Positions 11,909-25,600 of a DNA stretch of 64,000 nucleotides are shown piece by piece. Positions within the stretch are counted from its first letter, which is position 1. Every line of letters starts with the position of its first letter. The notes beneath the pieces are model-generated. The model was not told the DNA's origin. It ran no database searches and worked only from the letters and a program-made list of their open reading frames with translations. The position numbers and the translations under genes are program-made. Source of the DNA: Lepisosteus oculatus (lineage: Eukaryota > Chordata > Actinopteri > Semionotiformes > Lepisosteidae). The stretch covers positions 42,654,788 to 42,718,787 of the forward strand of contig NC_090697.1 of the NCBI RefSeq assembly GCF_040954835.1. Direction: 5' to 3'.

Positions 11909-12580
11909 TGTGTTCTGTGAGACTGGAAAGGAAACATGTTTGTTATTTGTTGTTTTGGTTGTTTTAAGTGCTTCACAATGCTTCACAATGACATCAGTGA
12001 TCTCAGGGAACTTAAGTTTTTCCTCAAACACCTCAAACCCAGATATTTGTAACTGTGAACTATACCAACTGATTCACCATGGATGGTTGTGGGAATGCCA
12101 GTGCTTTGTTTGTTTTTTAGATCAACCATTATTCTGTTTTTGACACAATAATCTCAAGGTAAGAAGGATCACACCAGTTGACAAATTCATCCAGAATGGG
12201 TCCATGTGTTTGTCCAGGCTCTGAAAGAAGAGAAACAGCAAACCTGATACAATGATTTTCATAGTTGCTCTGACAGTCATCAGTATATAAAATGAAAAGG
12301 GGGAGAAAGAACGCACCCTTATGGTGGATTAGTAGAAGTACAGAGTCAGATACCAACACATTAATAAGTACATTTTGTGTACTTAGTCAGAAAACTAGGA
12401 TTTAATTTGAACGGTGAAATCAGCGTTTCAACCAAAATATGTGACTGCATTGTATTAAAGGCTGATTAAATATCAGCAAATAGAAGGTGCCTAACGATAA
12501 ATGCTTAATGATACATTTTTGCAAATCTAATCAAAACAACAAATAACAAACGTGTTTCCTTTCCAGTCTCACAGAACACA
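11909..12580. mobile_element. Inverted-repeat-bounded segment carrying a LINE fragment
   Basis: Arms at 11909-11957 and 12532-12580 are 49-bp inverted repeats with one mismatch. Each outer edge starts TGTGTTCTGTGAGAC and is bordered by a run of TA. Between them lie about 574 bases, of which roughly 370 on the minus strand encode pieces of a non-LTR reverse transcriptase. The overall form is that of a small non-autonomous DNA transposon with about 50-bp terminal repeats, but no transposase is present. I do not recognise the terminal sequence. Confidence 0.6.
11962..12345 (-). pseudogene. Non-LTR retrotransposon reverse transcriptase fragment
   Basis: On the minus strand, from about 12345 downward, the reading shows GCVLSPLLFILYTDDC, then FVNWC, IIVSKTE and SYKYLGL in the order seen in the catalytic and thumb regions of LINE ORF2 proteins of the Rex1/CR1/L2 type. 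Stops and at least one frameshift break it, the catalytic YADD-type block is not readable, and both ends of the protein are absent. It sits wholly inside the inverted-repeat pair at 11909-12580. The family clade is an inference from motif spacing only. Confidence 0.7.
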
Positions 12581-12599
12581 TATATATATATATCATGTT

Positions 12600-13470
12600 G
12601 TTCATGTTTAATTCTAGAAAGTGTTAGTTTAACATGAAAAAACCTATTAACAATTCTAAATGTTGTTTTTTGTTTTCCTTGTTTGCACTGGGATATCTAT
12701 CAGGGGGTTTTTGGACTAATTCCCCATTAGTATTTTCAAATACTGCATTCAAGAGGGATATACAGCGAGAAATAAATCTGTGCTCGATTTCCTTGACAAA
12801 ATCACGAGAAATAGAAAAATACAGCCTCAGAGATGTTCCTCACATGGAAATGGCCTATTTTGACTGTTAGGTCACCTCTATTGTGTTGTAAACATTATAT
12901 TTTTGCTTCCACAAGCGTGGTAATCCATAGAAATTCCTAAACCTCAACAGAAAAACAATCACAAGGATTTGCATGAAAATATACAATTCATACTAGAATG
13001 TGGATAATTTAGACATAAGGTGTATAACTCCCTCGTCGGTACGCAGTTTCACCCTACATTAAGATATATAAACGTTTAGCTAGGAATTATTTTATGCTAC
13101 ATCTTTTAAAATTGTATTTAAACACTTTGTGTTCTTAATCATAATTTATGTATGTCTGAGAGAATACAACAGCATAACTCCCCAACTTCTCCAGACTGCG
13201 CTTGGGGTAGGATTGTGACGCAGATAACTAGAAACTTCTCTCTAGAAATGGCCGATTACAGGGCGGAGGGGAGCTCCCTTTTCATTTTGGTAGTTAAAAA
13301 AACACTGCAGATCTGTTTAGCTTTCCCGAAGAACTGTTCTTTCTAGTTACTATTAAATTTGTCTCTAGAGAAAAAGGCAACACCTTGCGTTTTTATAATC
13401 AAAATTCTGTTAAAGACACGGAGAAAATAAGCTCATGGCTCTTTAAATAAAACTCCTCATGGGTTTAGTT
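12600..13470. other. TAF1A-MIA3 intergenic DNA, right part
   Basis: No coding, RNA or repeat feature is recognised here. The only simple sequence is the TA run at 12580-12595, at the border of the preceding element. Confidence 0.45.
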
Positions 13471-13479
13471 TTAGTAACT

Positions 13480-13608
13480 TGACTCCGATCCTTTTCCACA
13501 TCCTCCTCGTACATCCTGCATCCCCAATTCTCAGAGACCTGCGGATCTGCTGACGTGTCGGCCGGTTCTGCTCATGCTCGGGCAGTCGACTAGCAGTAGC
13601 TTGCCAGC
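13480..13608 (+). promoter_or_regulatory. MIA3: MIA3 long-isoform promoter-proximal region with TGACGTGT
   Basis: This stretch, directly upstream of the MIA3 start codon, has more CpG than its surroundings. It contains TGACGTGT at 13551-13558, followed by CGGCCGG. TGACGTG is the core bound by XBP1, ATF6 and the CREB3L factors that drive secretory-pathway genes. The motif is visible; its use by these factors here is inference. No TATA box is evident at the usual distance. Confidence 0.4.
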
Positions 13609-16600
13609 ATGGCTGCTGTCGTTGTGGATTTGTACCTCCTAGTGATACTTTTTATTGTAACGGGATCCGAAAAGGCAGTAGATAAAAGGTTTTCGGACAT
13701 AAAGCGATGTAACGACGACGAATGTAGCAGTAAGTTTTGCCATTTTTTCTTTTCGCTTTCATACGACAGGACTGTGTCGATGCGTTGCTAGAAAAAAAAG
13801 ATGCCCTGGCCAGCCGGCATCTGCTTTGACCTGTTGGCACTTCAGACGGAAAGCTCTCAGAGAGACCCAACACACACTGCCCTAGTGCAAGTTGAATATA
13901 AATATATTTTTTGTGATACGTATTTGTCAGGTGAATCACCGGTGACTTGTGATAACATTCTCTGCAATTTTACGTTTGGGAAGCATCTTAATGATACCCG
14001 CTGAATTATGTATGCATATATTTTTCTTACAGCCTATTGGAAAATTGTAACTTAAGCACGGTTCAGTGCAATTTTGTTAGAAAGGTCATTAATTCTTGTT
14101 AAAGGCGCTCTTGGTGTTAAGTATGATGAGGGGGAATTGCTGTATGCTTCAGTAGTAACGTACATGTCCTGAGCTCAGATTTTGACTTATGGGTAGAAAA
14201 TACTGTTTTGTGGTTTTAACGCATTGGTTTGTGGTATATTGATATTACTAACGATGCAATGTTTTGGTTTATTATTGTATTTTTGTTGTCAGCATCAAAA
14301 ATCCCTATAGAAATAAACAAAATATGGTCAATAATTTTAAAATGACTGGCACCGTTTCCAAACCTATCACTTTCACCGAGCAGGATACTCTGCGCAATTT
14401 CCATTGTTCGGGGTAAACATTCAGAATGACCAGATACCGTTGTTACCAAAAGGGCAGTGTTAAACGAGGATAGACTGGAATGTGACTAAATTGAATGGTT
14501 AATATTTTTGCTGCTTTTTCTCATGTTTCCTGCAGTCCTTTTGGCACAATCCACACTTAATCTATAGATAGAAAGTTCTAAGGATAGTCACGTTCCTTAG
14601 TCGCCAAATTGACATTATCACGACAGTATTTGTCAAAGTAATTGCTGCCATGTTACAGTAAATATAGGCAGAGAATAGCACTAGTTCTTAATCTGTGCAC
14701 AACATTGCAGAGGTATTTTATCAATGCATGATGTTATTTTCTCTATGTCTCATATAAAAGCAGTTGACAGGCTTTGAACATAGTGTGGTAAGACAGAAAT
14801 GTACACTAATTCTGAGAGTACTTGCTGAAAATCTGATTCTGTTTTGGTTTTGCAACTTATTGCCATTAATTCTTGAAGCCTCAGGCTAGTAGATTCAACA
14901 TATACAAACAGGAGCATTAAGTTAATCTTGTTATATGATTTAGGCCTCTTAAGGTTTTTTTTGCTTATGTACAGTTATACAGTACCTAGTCAAAGATTCA
15001 CTTTTTTCAGACTGCATTGTGTATTCCTTGTTACATATTTGTTGACTATAGCTCTCTGTTTTCCTGATTTCACTTTTAACTACTGTAAAATTCATTTATG
15101 GCTTCCTGTTCTTATCACTGGAAGAGTTGTCCCACCAGCTCAAATTACACTTAACCGAGTGTCTCCTGTGTTATGAATGATAAGACAGGAATCTATGTGT
15201 TAAACACTTTTCCGTACATATATTTAATCGTAATGGAGAGAATGCCTTTGATATTACTTCTATGCCTCGCACATTAGATTACTTTTTGTATACAACGGTT
15301 TCCCCCGTATAGTTTTTAATGTTTTATCTTAAGAACTTTGAAATTGGTATTAAAAAATGTCCCTTTTAATGCTACATGTATGTGTGCTCTAACACAAGGC
15401 TCTAACACTGTTTTGTGGGAGTTGTTTCTTGTATGGATAATTGTAGTCCTGCAAAACAATAGTGTTAACAAAACTGGAGCAAAGAGATTGATATGTTAAG
15501 CTCCATGTGTAACCTCCTCTGTGGAGTAAAACTAAAATAACATCACTTTCCTCTTTTTCCAGTGTTAATGTGTAGGGGGAAAGCAGCACAGGATTTCTAT
15601 GGCCCAGACTGTCGGTTTTTGACTTTCAAAAAGGGAGAGACCATATACGTATACTATAAGCTCTCAGGAAAGAGGAACGATTTGTGGGCAGGAAGTGTGA
15701 GTAACTGCTTTTTACATACATATTTTATTCTCTTAATATTTAACTCTCAAATTTAAAATTTAATTTCTGTGTGCACATTATAGAACTGTGCTCCAGCGTG
15801 GGATGAATCCTCTTTGTTAATTCACTGGTACATCAGCAATAAATGACAATTATCTGGATCGAACATCCATTACAAATAGCATTGCTTAAATGTGAAAGTT
15901 TAAAGTAACTTTGTAACAAAAACATAATTTCATTAAGTTGTTCTTAAAGTGTACAGTACTTGACAAAGTCACAAAATATTCTAATTTTTTCCACTTACTC
16001 CTGTAAACGTAAGTCATTCTTATTAGCATATGCATTTTCAGCCAAAAAACAGCGGAGACACATTGCACACATTTTAAGGTTTATTTCATGTTTTGGACAT
16101 GTCCGTGTTATGAGGGAATTTTTTTGTGACAATGATTCAGAACAGAAATAGAATATAGAAAACAAAGTAAATTAATCCTAAATATACAGCTTTACATAGT
16201 CTTTAGACAAATGCAGTTTTTCTTCTTTGGACAGATTTCAGTGCAATATCTTTTGTTAAATGCAGAGACCAAAATTATAAATGCATGATGGATAGACTTT
16301 ACTTGATGGTTTTTAATTCTGAACTTAAATTTATAACAACATAACAAACATAACCTCACTTTATTAGCCCTATACAATTTCGTCATTAGGAATTCATCTT
16401 TTCGCATACCCTAGCTTGCTCTCCATGAGACACAGACACACAGACAGGCAGAGAAGCTTAGGATCAGAGCGCAGCGTCAGCCATTGTACAGCGCCCCAGG
16501 AGCAGTGGGGCCTGCTCAGGGGCCCAACGGAGTAGGATTCCTCTGCCGGCTGCGGGATTTGAACCGGCAACCTTCCAGCCACAGGCGCAGATCCTTATCC

Positions 16601-19600
16601 ACATACAGCCAATGCTCCGCCCAGATTTGATTTAAGATTTGATTGATTTAAGTTAATCAATTTGAGTCATCCTTTAGCAATTGAATACAGATATGTTCAC
16701 CCCCTCACATACTGTAGCTATCCAACTCTGGAAAGGTTTGAAATATTCCCTGTTTGCATAAACACAACATGATTCACACTAATTAGAAGGGGAATGTCTT
16801 TGGGGAATATATACAAGTAAACAATAAACATTGCTTTTTGTTGACACTGTATAGCAGGAGGGCCTTTAATAGCAGCATTTTTCTCAATGTAAAGTCAAAT
16901 TTTATAAAGTACAGTGCAAGACACCAATATTAGAATCTGATTAGATAGAACAGACAATAGTTAAACATAAGCACACACTGAAGAGACTGTGACACTTAAG
17001 AAATTTATATTTTTAAAAAATATTTCTCTTTTGGTGCCGGGGTTCTCATTCTAGTATGTATTAACTGAAGTGGTTAGCATTCATATTCAGGCACTTATTT
17101 TAAAGGGATATTGCTTTCTTTGTAAAAGTGTTCCCCATTGCCCTAGAGAGTCATGGATTGTGTTAAAATCCAGCAAGAATGTGTTGTTGGCTTTAGTATA
17201 CAAAAAACGTGCATAACATTTTAGATGTGTTTGTCTCAGGGGTTTTGTAGGCTCAGTGGCATGTGTTGCAGGGAGTTGATCTGTGATAAACTTTGTTAAT
17301 TCATGTATCCATTTTCTAATCACTTTATCCAAACACACACACACACTCAGACCAGGGAGAGTTTTCCTAGAAGCCAACTAACCTACTAGCATGTAAGAGG
17401 AAACCAGTGCATACTTTGTTAATGTGTTGCCTATTTATCCTGAATATTTACCTGATTTTATTTTTATCTGTAGGTGGGTAGCAGATTTGGCTATTTCCCC
17501 AAGGACTTACTTGAAATAAATCACATATATAGTGTGAAAGAGCTAGAGATTCCCGCAGAGGTGAGTAAATTCTACTTTATTATTACACTTAATTGCTTGT
17601 CTTTGCGTGTTAACTTTAATTCCTAGTCTCTCAGAGAATATTGTAGCATGATGTTGCAGCTGTATAAAGAACTTCTTTATGCAGTTAAACAGTTTTCTGC
17701 AGCTTTTGCATGATAGTCTATTTACAATTTTACATTTAACCTGTCAGTTATAAAAGTGTACCTTCTTGTCAGCCAAAATTATCTGTTTTAAATATAGATG
17801 TATTTTATGTAGATTTGAAGAAAAATTCTCCATGCTTCATTTTATGATTCAGTCAGGTATGCTGTGTACATTCTACTAAGCTAAAAGTCTTTTACATATA
17901 AAGACAAAAGGTAAAAAAAATGTTTATACATTTTTTCTAAATAAAGGCCTCCTTACTTTTTCTGTTTTGTTTTCAGGAAACAGACTTTGTATGCTTTGAT
18001 GGCCAGCTTGGCACATTTGACAGTTATGATGTTGATCAGCTCTTGGGTTCCTCTGTATTATTGACTGAAAATGACACTTCAGGTCAAGAAACGGCAGCAG
18101 CAGAAAAAGTGAACCAGGGTAGCAATGCTCAGAACCAGGTAGATAAGCAGGAAGATGATGTGCCGTCTCAAATATCTCCCGAGGAAAGTGATGACACTGA
18201 AAAAACAACTGATGATGAAATACATCTGCTGCACGATAATGGCGGTAGTGATGTTTTGGACAAAAAGAGTAACAAAGAGGAAGAGGGTGAAGAAAGAGAA
18301 CTTGTTGATGTAAGATCGAAAGAAACCTCTCAGCTGATGTCTGAAAAACAAAATCAGATTCAGGACATACATACTCTGGAAGGTGACAGTGATGCTGAAA
18401 CCACAGCTGAAACAACGAAGGATGACTTAGATCAAGATGAGAACATGGTGGCTTCACATGAAGACACAGCAGAGGACAACACAACCAAAGATAAAAGCCC
18501 TTCTCTGGGTGAAGACAAGCTTCTAGCCAAAGATGATGTGCCTGAAAAAAATGATAAAATTGATGTTTCGGAAGTCCAACCAGCTTCTAATTTGAAAACT
18601 ACCATTGGGTCAACCTTTGATGCTGTTACCACAGATGATGAAAATACCCAGAAAGTAACCCCATTTTATGATGATTTTGAGAGTGAAGGGGAACTCTTAG
18701 GTACAGAGCAGGACGAGCCAAGTGAGGCTTCAGAAGTAACTCCTTTATTATCGTACTCTGAAGACAATGTTGAAGACACTTCTGAACAGGAAGGCGTTTC
18801 AGATTCTTCTAAATCAGAAGACAGACTTGGCTATAAAGCAGAGGAAATGACTCATGGTGAGCTGGGAGAGGTACTGAGAGAAGATCCAACAAAAGAAGAA
18901 ATGAAAGAAAATAAAAGCATGTGGACATCATTGGGGGATACTGTCTTTGCCATTGTAAGTGGTGCTGATAGAACAAATCAGGTAACCAGTTTAGAGGACG
19001 AAGATGAGGAAGATGATTTTGAATTAGATGTGGCAGAGGGTAATGAGGATCCAAAAAGTGATACAATACCCCTTTTAGGCTCAGATGTACAGGTGGACCA
19101 TGGAGAATTGCCTCATTCATCAGCAAAAGAAACTGTTAGTGATGAAATTATTCAGGAAATTCCAGATGATAAGGTTACTGATGAATATTTGTCCGTACAG
19201 AAAACAAAAGAAAGAGAAGGCTCTGACGATAACTATAAATTAAATCAGGAACTTGATTTGGTGGTTAATCAAAATGGCCATGCATCTAAATTGCCTTTTG
19301 AGTCAGATCAAGAAAGAAAACTTGAATATGAAAATATGCCAGAAACCCCAGGCAGACAACATGACAACCTAAAAGTCACTCTGGTGTCTGAAGTACAAGA
19401 TGCGCCAATTGGTCAGGAGAGTGGGCTACATGTTGAAAAGATTAGTGATGAAACAATGAATGACTTGCCATCTGAAGAGTTTATGAACAAAGAAGCTGCC
19501 CAGGCTCCAAAACAACAAGAAGATATTAAAGTCCAGAGTTCAGAAGGAAATAAAAACTCTGATACAGTTTCATCAAATATGCATTCGCTCAGAAACAATC

Positions 19601-22600
19601 AAAGCATGGAAGGAGAAGAAAATGGAACACTTCAAGAAGCCATCTCTGAAAAGACTATTGTTCCAGAAGAACAGTCACATGATGAATTAACTGAAATTGT
19701 AGGAGGCAATCAGACAGATGAAGGCATTGATTCAAGAATATCAGCAAACAATACAGAAGAAGTTAAAAATGTCAGAGGGTTAGAAGAAGAGCCTGAACTG
19801 AAACTAGATTCAGATGTGGTAAACACTGAACAAACAGTTAAAGTTAATGAGGAGTTACCTGTATTGAAAGATACATTGGAGAAAGATTTTGAACATGGAG
19901 ATCTTTTCTCCAGCAAGGCAGATGATTTTGAAGATGGAGATGAAGAAAATGAGGAAGAATTGCTTGAAGATGAAAATGCCATGTTTTCTTCATCTACAAA
20001 AATTGAGAATTTACCTACAGATGCTGATGAAGAAGAATTAGATACTTTGCCTGATGAAGACAAAAATGTTATTATAGAAGAGGGCACTAAGGAAACTCAA
20101 AATGATTCCAGTGATAAGGCTTTTGGAGAGCCCCAGCCATTAAGTAAAACTCATCTCGCAAACAACGAAACTGAAGCAGCAAACAATACAGATGTGAGCA
20201 CAGAAAAGAAAAGGGTAACAGAAGAGCAAGAACATACTGATGTCAGAGAGACAAGTGTTGCCACACCAGGGAGAAGGCCCATTGAAGAAGATGAAGAATC
20301 TACAAATACAGAAGAAAAACATGCACCTTCACCTGAACATCTTACGGTAAATGACAATGACAACTTAGGCCAACAGGAAAAGAAAACTCTAAAGTTTAGT
20401 GAGGAGAAAGAACATGGTGACAGTATTACAGAGATTACTCTTCTTAAAGGTTACTTTGATGAGAAACGCATGGAGCGCATTAGCAAATTCTTGAGTCCTC
20501 AGCATATTCTTCGAGTGGAGGCCATGTTCAATTACTTGGATCAGGAGCTGAAGAAGGCCAGGCAGACATTTGAGACCATAGAGGATATTGAAAAAGCTTT
20601 AGACAGCACCTTGGAGTCTTCAGAGAACAGAATCCTGGATGAAATTGAGAGGATGTTGGATGCTCGGGAACTGAAGAATGCAGAGTTCATTCAAATGGAT
20701 GGTAATATGCTTGATGAAGAAGCTGATGTTTTGGATGATTTCCAAGAGCTAGCTTTCCAGGTTCGACAGAAGTATTCAGCAGTGAGTGATAGTACTCCAC
20801 TGATGTCAAGGAATAGTCTTTCCAAAGACCCTGCCTCTGAGGCGCAAAAAGGTAAAAGGTTATAGGTTGTTAGGTGTCTGTCCCTTCCAACCTCTGTTTT
20901 TATATTAAAATTTAAGAATTGGTTTTGAGTATTTGTGTGAGGAATTAGATACATTTAGTAACACAAAAATTGATACAGTTTTAATTCTATTGTATAGAAG
21001 TCTGTTCTATACAATATTCTTTGCATGAGATCTAGTGACTTAATAATATGATGCAAAAGTTGTGAAGTTGAAAGCTGCTATCTAATGTTGCATATTTACT
21101 TATATTTTGTCTTTAGGCGGGTAAATTAAATCTTAATTTGGAAAATTAGTTTATTGTACACTAACCTCCAGAATCCTAGAACTGTAAAATTGTTATCATG
21201 CTTAATAAGATTGTGTTTTCTTTTTGTACTGTGATGCTAAAGAAATTGCAGATAAACAGATCAACTGGAAACAGTATGACAAAAAAAAACAATATGTGGC
21301 CAATGTAGTTTGCGGTGCAAAGTGATTTTAGGTTTCTGAATACTTAAGTCCGGCATGACTATTTACATTGCACTTTGGTCTTCATAAACAGCATGTGTGT
21401 TTCAAATCTGAAATCACAGGCTTGGGCTTACATCTACCTATCATTTAGAATTGCAGTTGAGAATGTACATTTTTGGAAACAATTGAATCATCAAGTAGAT
21501 CCTTACAAGTAACAATGTTTAATACTTTGTTGAGAGCTATCCCTTTAAGAAATTTCAGGACTTATATTCTAAATATATTTAACTATAATTTGTAAAAATG
21601 TGTATAGTAGTCCTACAGAGAGTATTGCTAATATGCTACAGGACATTCTAGTCCTCAAGATATTTGTTTGCAAATGCAAATAATGCTTTTTAAAATATAA
21701 TTTGCCTAATACACTACTAATCTCCACGGGTTATTGACTGATTTTTTTTATACATAGAAAACACCTCTCAAGTAACTCTAAATCTGTCTGTGACTTCTGC
21801 ACAATGTGCAAGCATGGATCAAATGCAAATTACTAGCTCTGTCAGGTGACTAAGATTACAGTGACATTCAGTGTAAGGTCTTAAAAACACTCTAGTCACA
21901 TCACACTGTTTACGCAGAACCAATTTGTAAGTGTTTTAAGTGTGCTTGTTTAAAGTGCAACACAAGAACAAGACTGGATTTTTGTGGTCTGAGAATGTAA
22001 AGTTTCTTGTGTTCCTGTAAACCTGTGTTATCGTTAAGCATATGTTAAGTTGAGCAAGTGTTCAAAGAAAGCAATTTGTTAATATGTGGAACTGAAAGAG
22101 ACAAACTGATTTTCCTTTTTTAAAATTCACAGAAAAACTGGACGTTTCAGATGTTCTTGCAGAAATTGACATGTTGACAAACAACCACACCAGCACTAGG
22201 GATGAGATTGAATTGCAAGAGAAGCCACTGAACCAACAAGAAGATAATGAGAGGCCTTTGTCAGAGAGGAGACACTCAAAGACCAGGTCGGATATTGGAG
22301 TTGAAGAAGATGGAGGTCACTTCAACAGAAACAAGGACAGCCATTTCATGGAAGATGTTGAAGAAATTCAAAAAGGCCCTCCAACTACTCTGGAAAATAC
22401 TTTGGATATTGGCTTAGGTATTGATGTGGAGCATCCCTCTTCAGGTATTTTTTTTTACAAAACCATGCAGTAATTCAGCATAAAAGCACATCTTTTAAAG
22501 CTTGTATCAGCCACAAGAAAATATGGTATTTGTGTATTTATTCAGCTTTCATTGATGAACACTAAATTATACCTTATATTTTTGTTAACAATACATGTTG

Positions 22601-25600
22601 ATTTGACAACCTTACATTTAAAATGGAGATTATTTTGGAATAATCCCTGTCTTTATGTGAATAGGTACATGTTTATTTTTGTAAGATCTGACTTTTTTGA
22701 TACAACATTTTATTTTTTTGTCATGATTTAAATATTTTTAAATTTTCAGTTAAAGGCTTTTTTTGCCCTCATTTAAAGGTTTTTTGGAATCGCCTAAAAC
22801 ACCTGATTACTCTGAGGATGAAAAAGAAGTTGAGTCACAAAGTGTTCTGTCATTGCCAAGCATTGCTGAAATTGGGAAGTTTTTCACTTTGGCCAGGGAA
22901 TATTTGGGAATATATACTGAAATTGTAAGTACATTAAATTACCTTCAAATATAACACATTCTTTTCCTTAAATATTGAAAAAGCATATGTAATATATAAA
23001 CGTCCAGGATATTAACTCTATGTATATTTGAAAATGTAGACATAACTACCGGTCTTACAGTCATCTGTTTAACTTTTGGGTGTAGTTGCATAGTCAGTAA
23101 AGTGTATAATCTGCTGGATACAAAAGATAACCAGGTGATGTTTCATTTAAATTATTGAATTAAACGTCTCATGCTTGGTATTCCCATTAGCTGTATATGC
23201 CAGGGATATAGTTACATTTTATTTTGTTTCACATTAAGAGCAAAAAAAAAAGGTGAATACAGAAATCAAGGTGTTTGTGTTCGAAAAAACAAACATTTGT
23301 TGGCCGGCGAGCGTCGCTGTAACCTGAGCCTGGCTGTTCAATACTGGCTGTGACGTAGCGGGTCAGCGGGGTTCAGGGACTGTTGACGTGTTCCAGAGAG
23401 TGAAGTTCAGCCGCTCGAGGCACCGGGCTGAGAAGCCAGGAGATATTGGGCTGCGTTTTGCCTGCTTTTCAGGCTTCCCTAGCTTGCATTCACTCACGTC
23501 GGTTGACGGCATCATGGTGTTTATTTTCTGCCTCTGATGTGTAGATAGCATTTCATTCTGCAGTCTTGTTATTTCGGTTTTTTTTGCGTTATTACTCTCG
23601 TGTCAAGAGGCCTAAAGTGTTATCTATATGTTCATCGGCGACGTGATTAATGCAGAATTTGTACCAGATGAAGAGGCTGTAAGTTTGAAGTACTACTATA
23701 TTCAGTCACAAGGCTCCTGTTATTATATTGAGCTGCTGAAATCACTAACGGAAAAGACTTGCAATTGCTGTGATCATTATGGCTGCGAAAAACGACGACG
23801 CTTCACCTGCTGCAGAAATTGAACAAGGAACAGTTTTTCATGTCTTGCTTACAAAGGCGGTTACCGATGTAAGTGTGCGATTTACTTAAAATGTTCTTTC
23901 TTAGTCTTTGAGCAAATAACTACATTTTGTAGTATTTTAGTGCCATATTGAAACGTTACCTATAGTTTTTAAATTACTTAATGATTTTGTAAGAGTGCAG
24001 TTACTTTAATGGGTTTTCTCACCTTATAGTATAAGTTATACGGACCCTTTTAAATCCATCTTTATGGATTGCTTCCCTGCTTGTAATAAAGACCGGTTTA
24101 GTGTTGTAATCTACTTTCATTTTCTCTAGCCCAGCGCTGTGAAGTGTGAACAGTAACAGGAAAAAAAGCACATGCTTTTATTTCCTACAGAGTGAAAAGT
24201 TGTGGCGATGCTTAAAATATTTGTGCGTTTGGTTGACTTCGGTAAAATGATCAATTGCTTAGCTTGCTGTTGTTGGGACTAAAAGTCTCTCATGCCTCAG
24301 TTAGTTCACTGGCTACGTAGCAGAACGGCCGTCTTGCTGTCTTTGACGCTTGGGGGAGTGTGTGTGTGATAGGAGGCTTTGTATGTGAAAGTTCAGTGGA
24401 TGGTTGTGTACAAGGATGTAAGGTTCTGTAATGTCAGTAGTCTAGAGGAGGGATAATATCTGGCAGGCATTTTCAGGGAACTAAAATGCCATTCAGATTG
24501 GTTTGTGCAAGAAATTAAATTTTGGATTTTGCACTGAATTCCACAGTCTTAAATAGCTCTGTGTTTAAGATGTAAGGTTTACTTTTTAGATTATGGAATC
24601 CTGAAATATTGTTATAGCCCAGAGATTTAAGTGGTCCTAGTTCTGATATTGGCTAAATGCATCGACACAGGTTTAGTTTAAACTGGAGTGACTGAGGGGT
24701 CAGAAGTGCTAAGATGATATCCTTTGGCCAAGATTGTACAGGCTAGGCAACGTGACACTCACCACCTGCATAGTGGGGCTGTTTGCCAAGCACTGCTGAA
24801 ATGCTCCACATGTTGCTTCCCTGCATGTAGATTTTGTGTGCCTCTAAGCTGGTAGCACTACAATCAACTCCTAAGCTCCATAAATCTTCTTGAACATTGC
24901 CCTCACTGTGCAGCACAAGAGAATAATACTCTTAATTGCAATTCCCTATGCATATGTGAACGCACATTCCTAGAGATAAGATAAGATAACCTGCAGTAGC
25001 AATCAAGAGTGTGGCACCCCGTCTTCTCAAAAGCATCCCTCTGAATCGTGTTTTAGCATTCCCATTTTTAATCTTCCATAGCGGTTAACTCGCACATTTT
25101 GAATGTGTTTTTGGTACATTGTATGTTTTGTTGTCATTGACAGTTTCTGTAGTACAAAAAAGCAGCGAAGGAGAAGTCTCTAAGTGTTCTCTTGTGCCTC
25201 GTTATATGTATTTTTCATCTAAAAGCAGATGTTTCATTGCTGTTTATTTCCAGTTCAAGAACATTTTTAAAAGAATCTTACCTGCTTTGATAACTGTGTG
25301 GTCTGAACACTAGGATGCTGTTTAACTTTTTTTTCTTCCTACTGTCCTAGTATCTCAGATTTTTTGGTTGTGAAGAGAGAAAAGAAAGCCTACTGATCAC
25401 CAAAAGTATTAGCAAGGCTTTTTAATTATGCATCTTGTACTTTGTACCAGCTAGTTGAGGGGGTAACCAGGATGTCAATATTTTTTCAGCTGGTTGGTAC
25501 CCTGCCTGAGGAATGGCAGCCGGGTCCCACTTTCTATGGGCTGCCGTGGCAACCAGTGATAGTAACGGCTATGGTGGGACTCCTCTCATTTCTGATTTTC

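Noticed and set aside
16554-16622. tRNA gene
   Set aside because: A B box is present but no acceptor pairing or anticodon arm is visible. A SINE body and tail follow.
17924-20363. Several antisense open frames of 60-186 codons across the giant MIA3 exon
   Set aside because: They mirror the Glu/Asp/Ser-rich codon bias of exon 4, have no recognisable family and no splice or promoter context.
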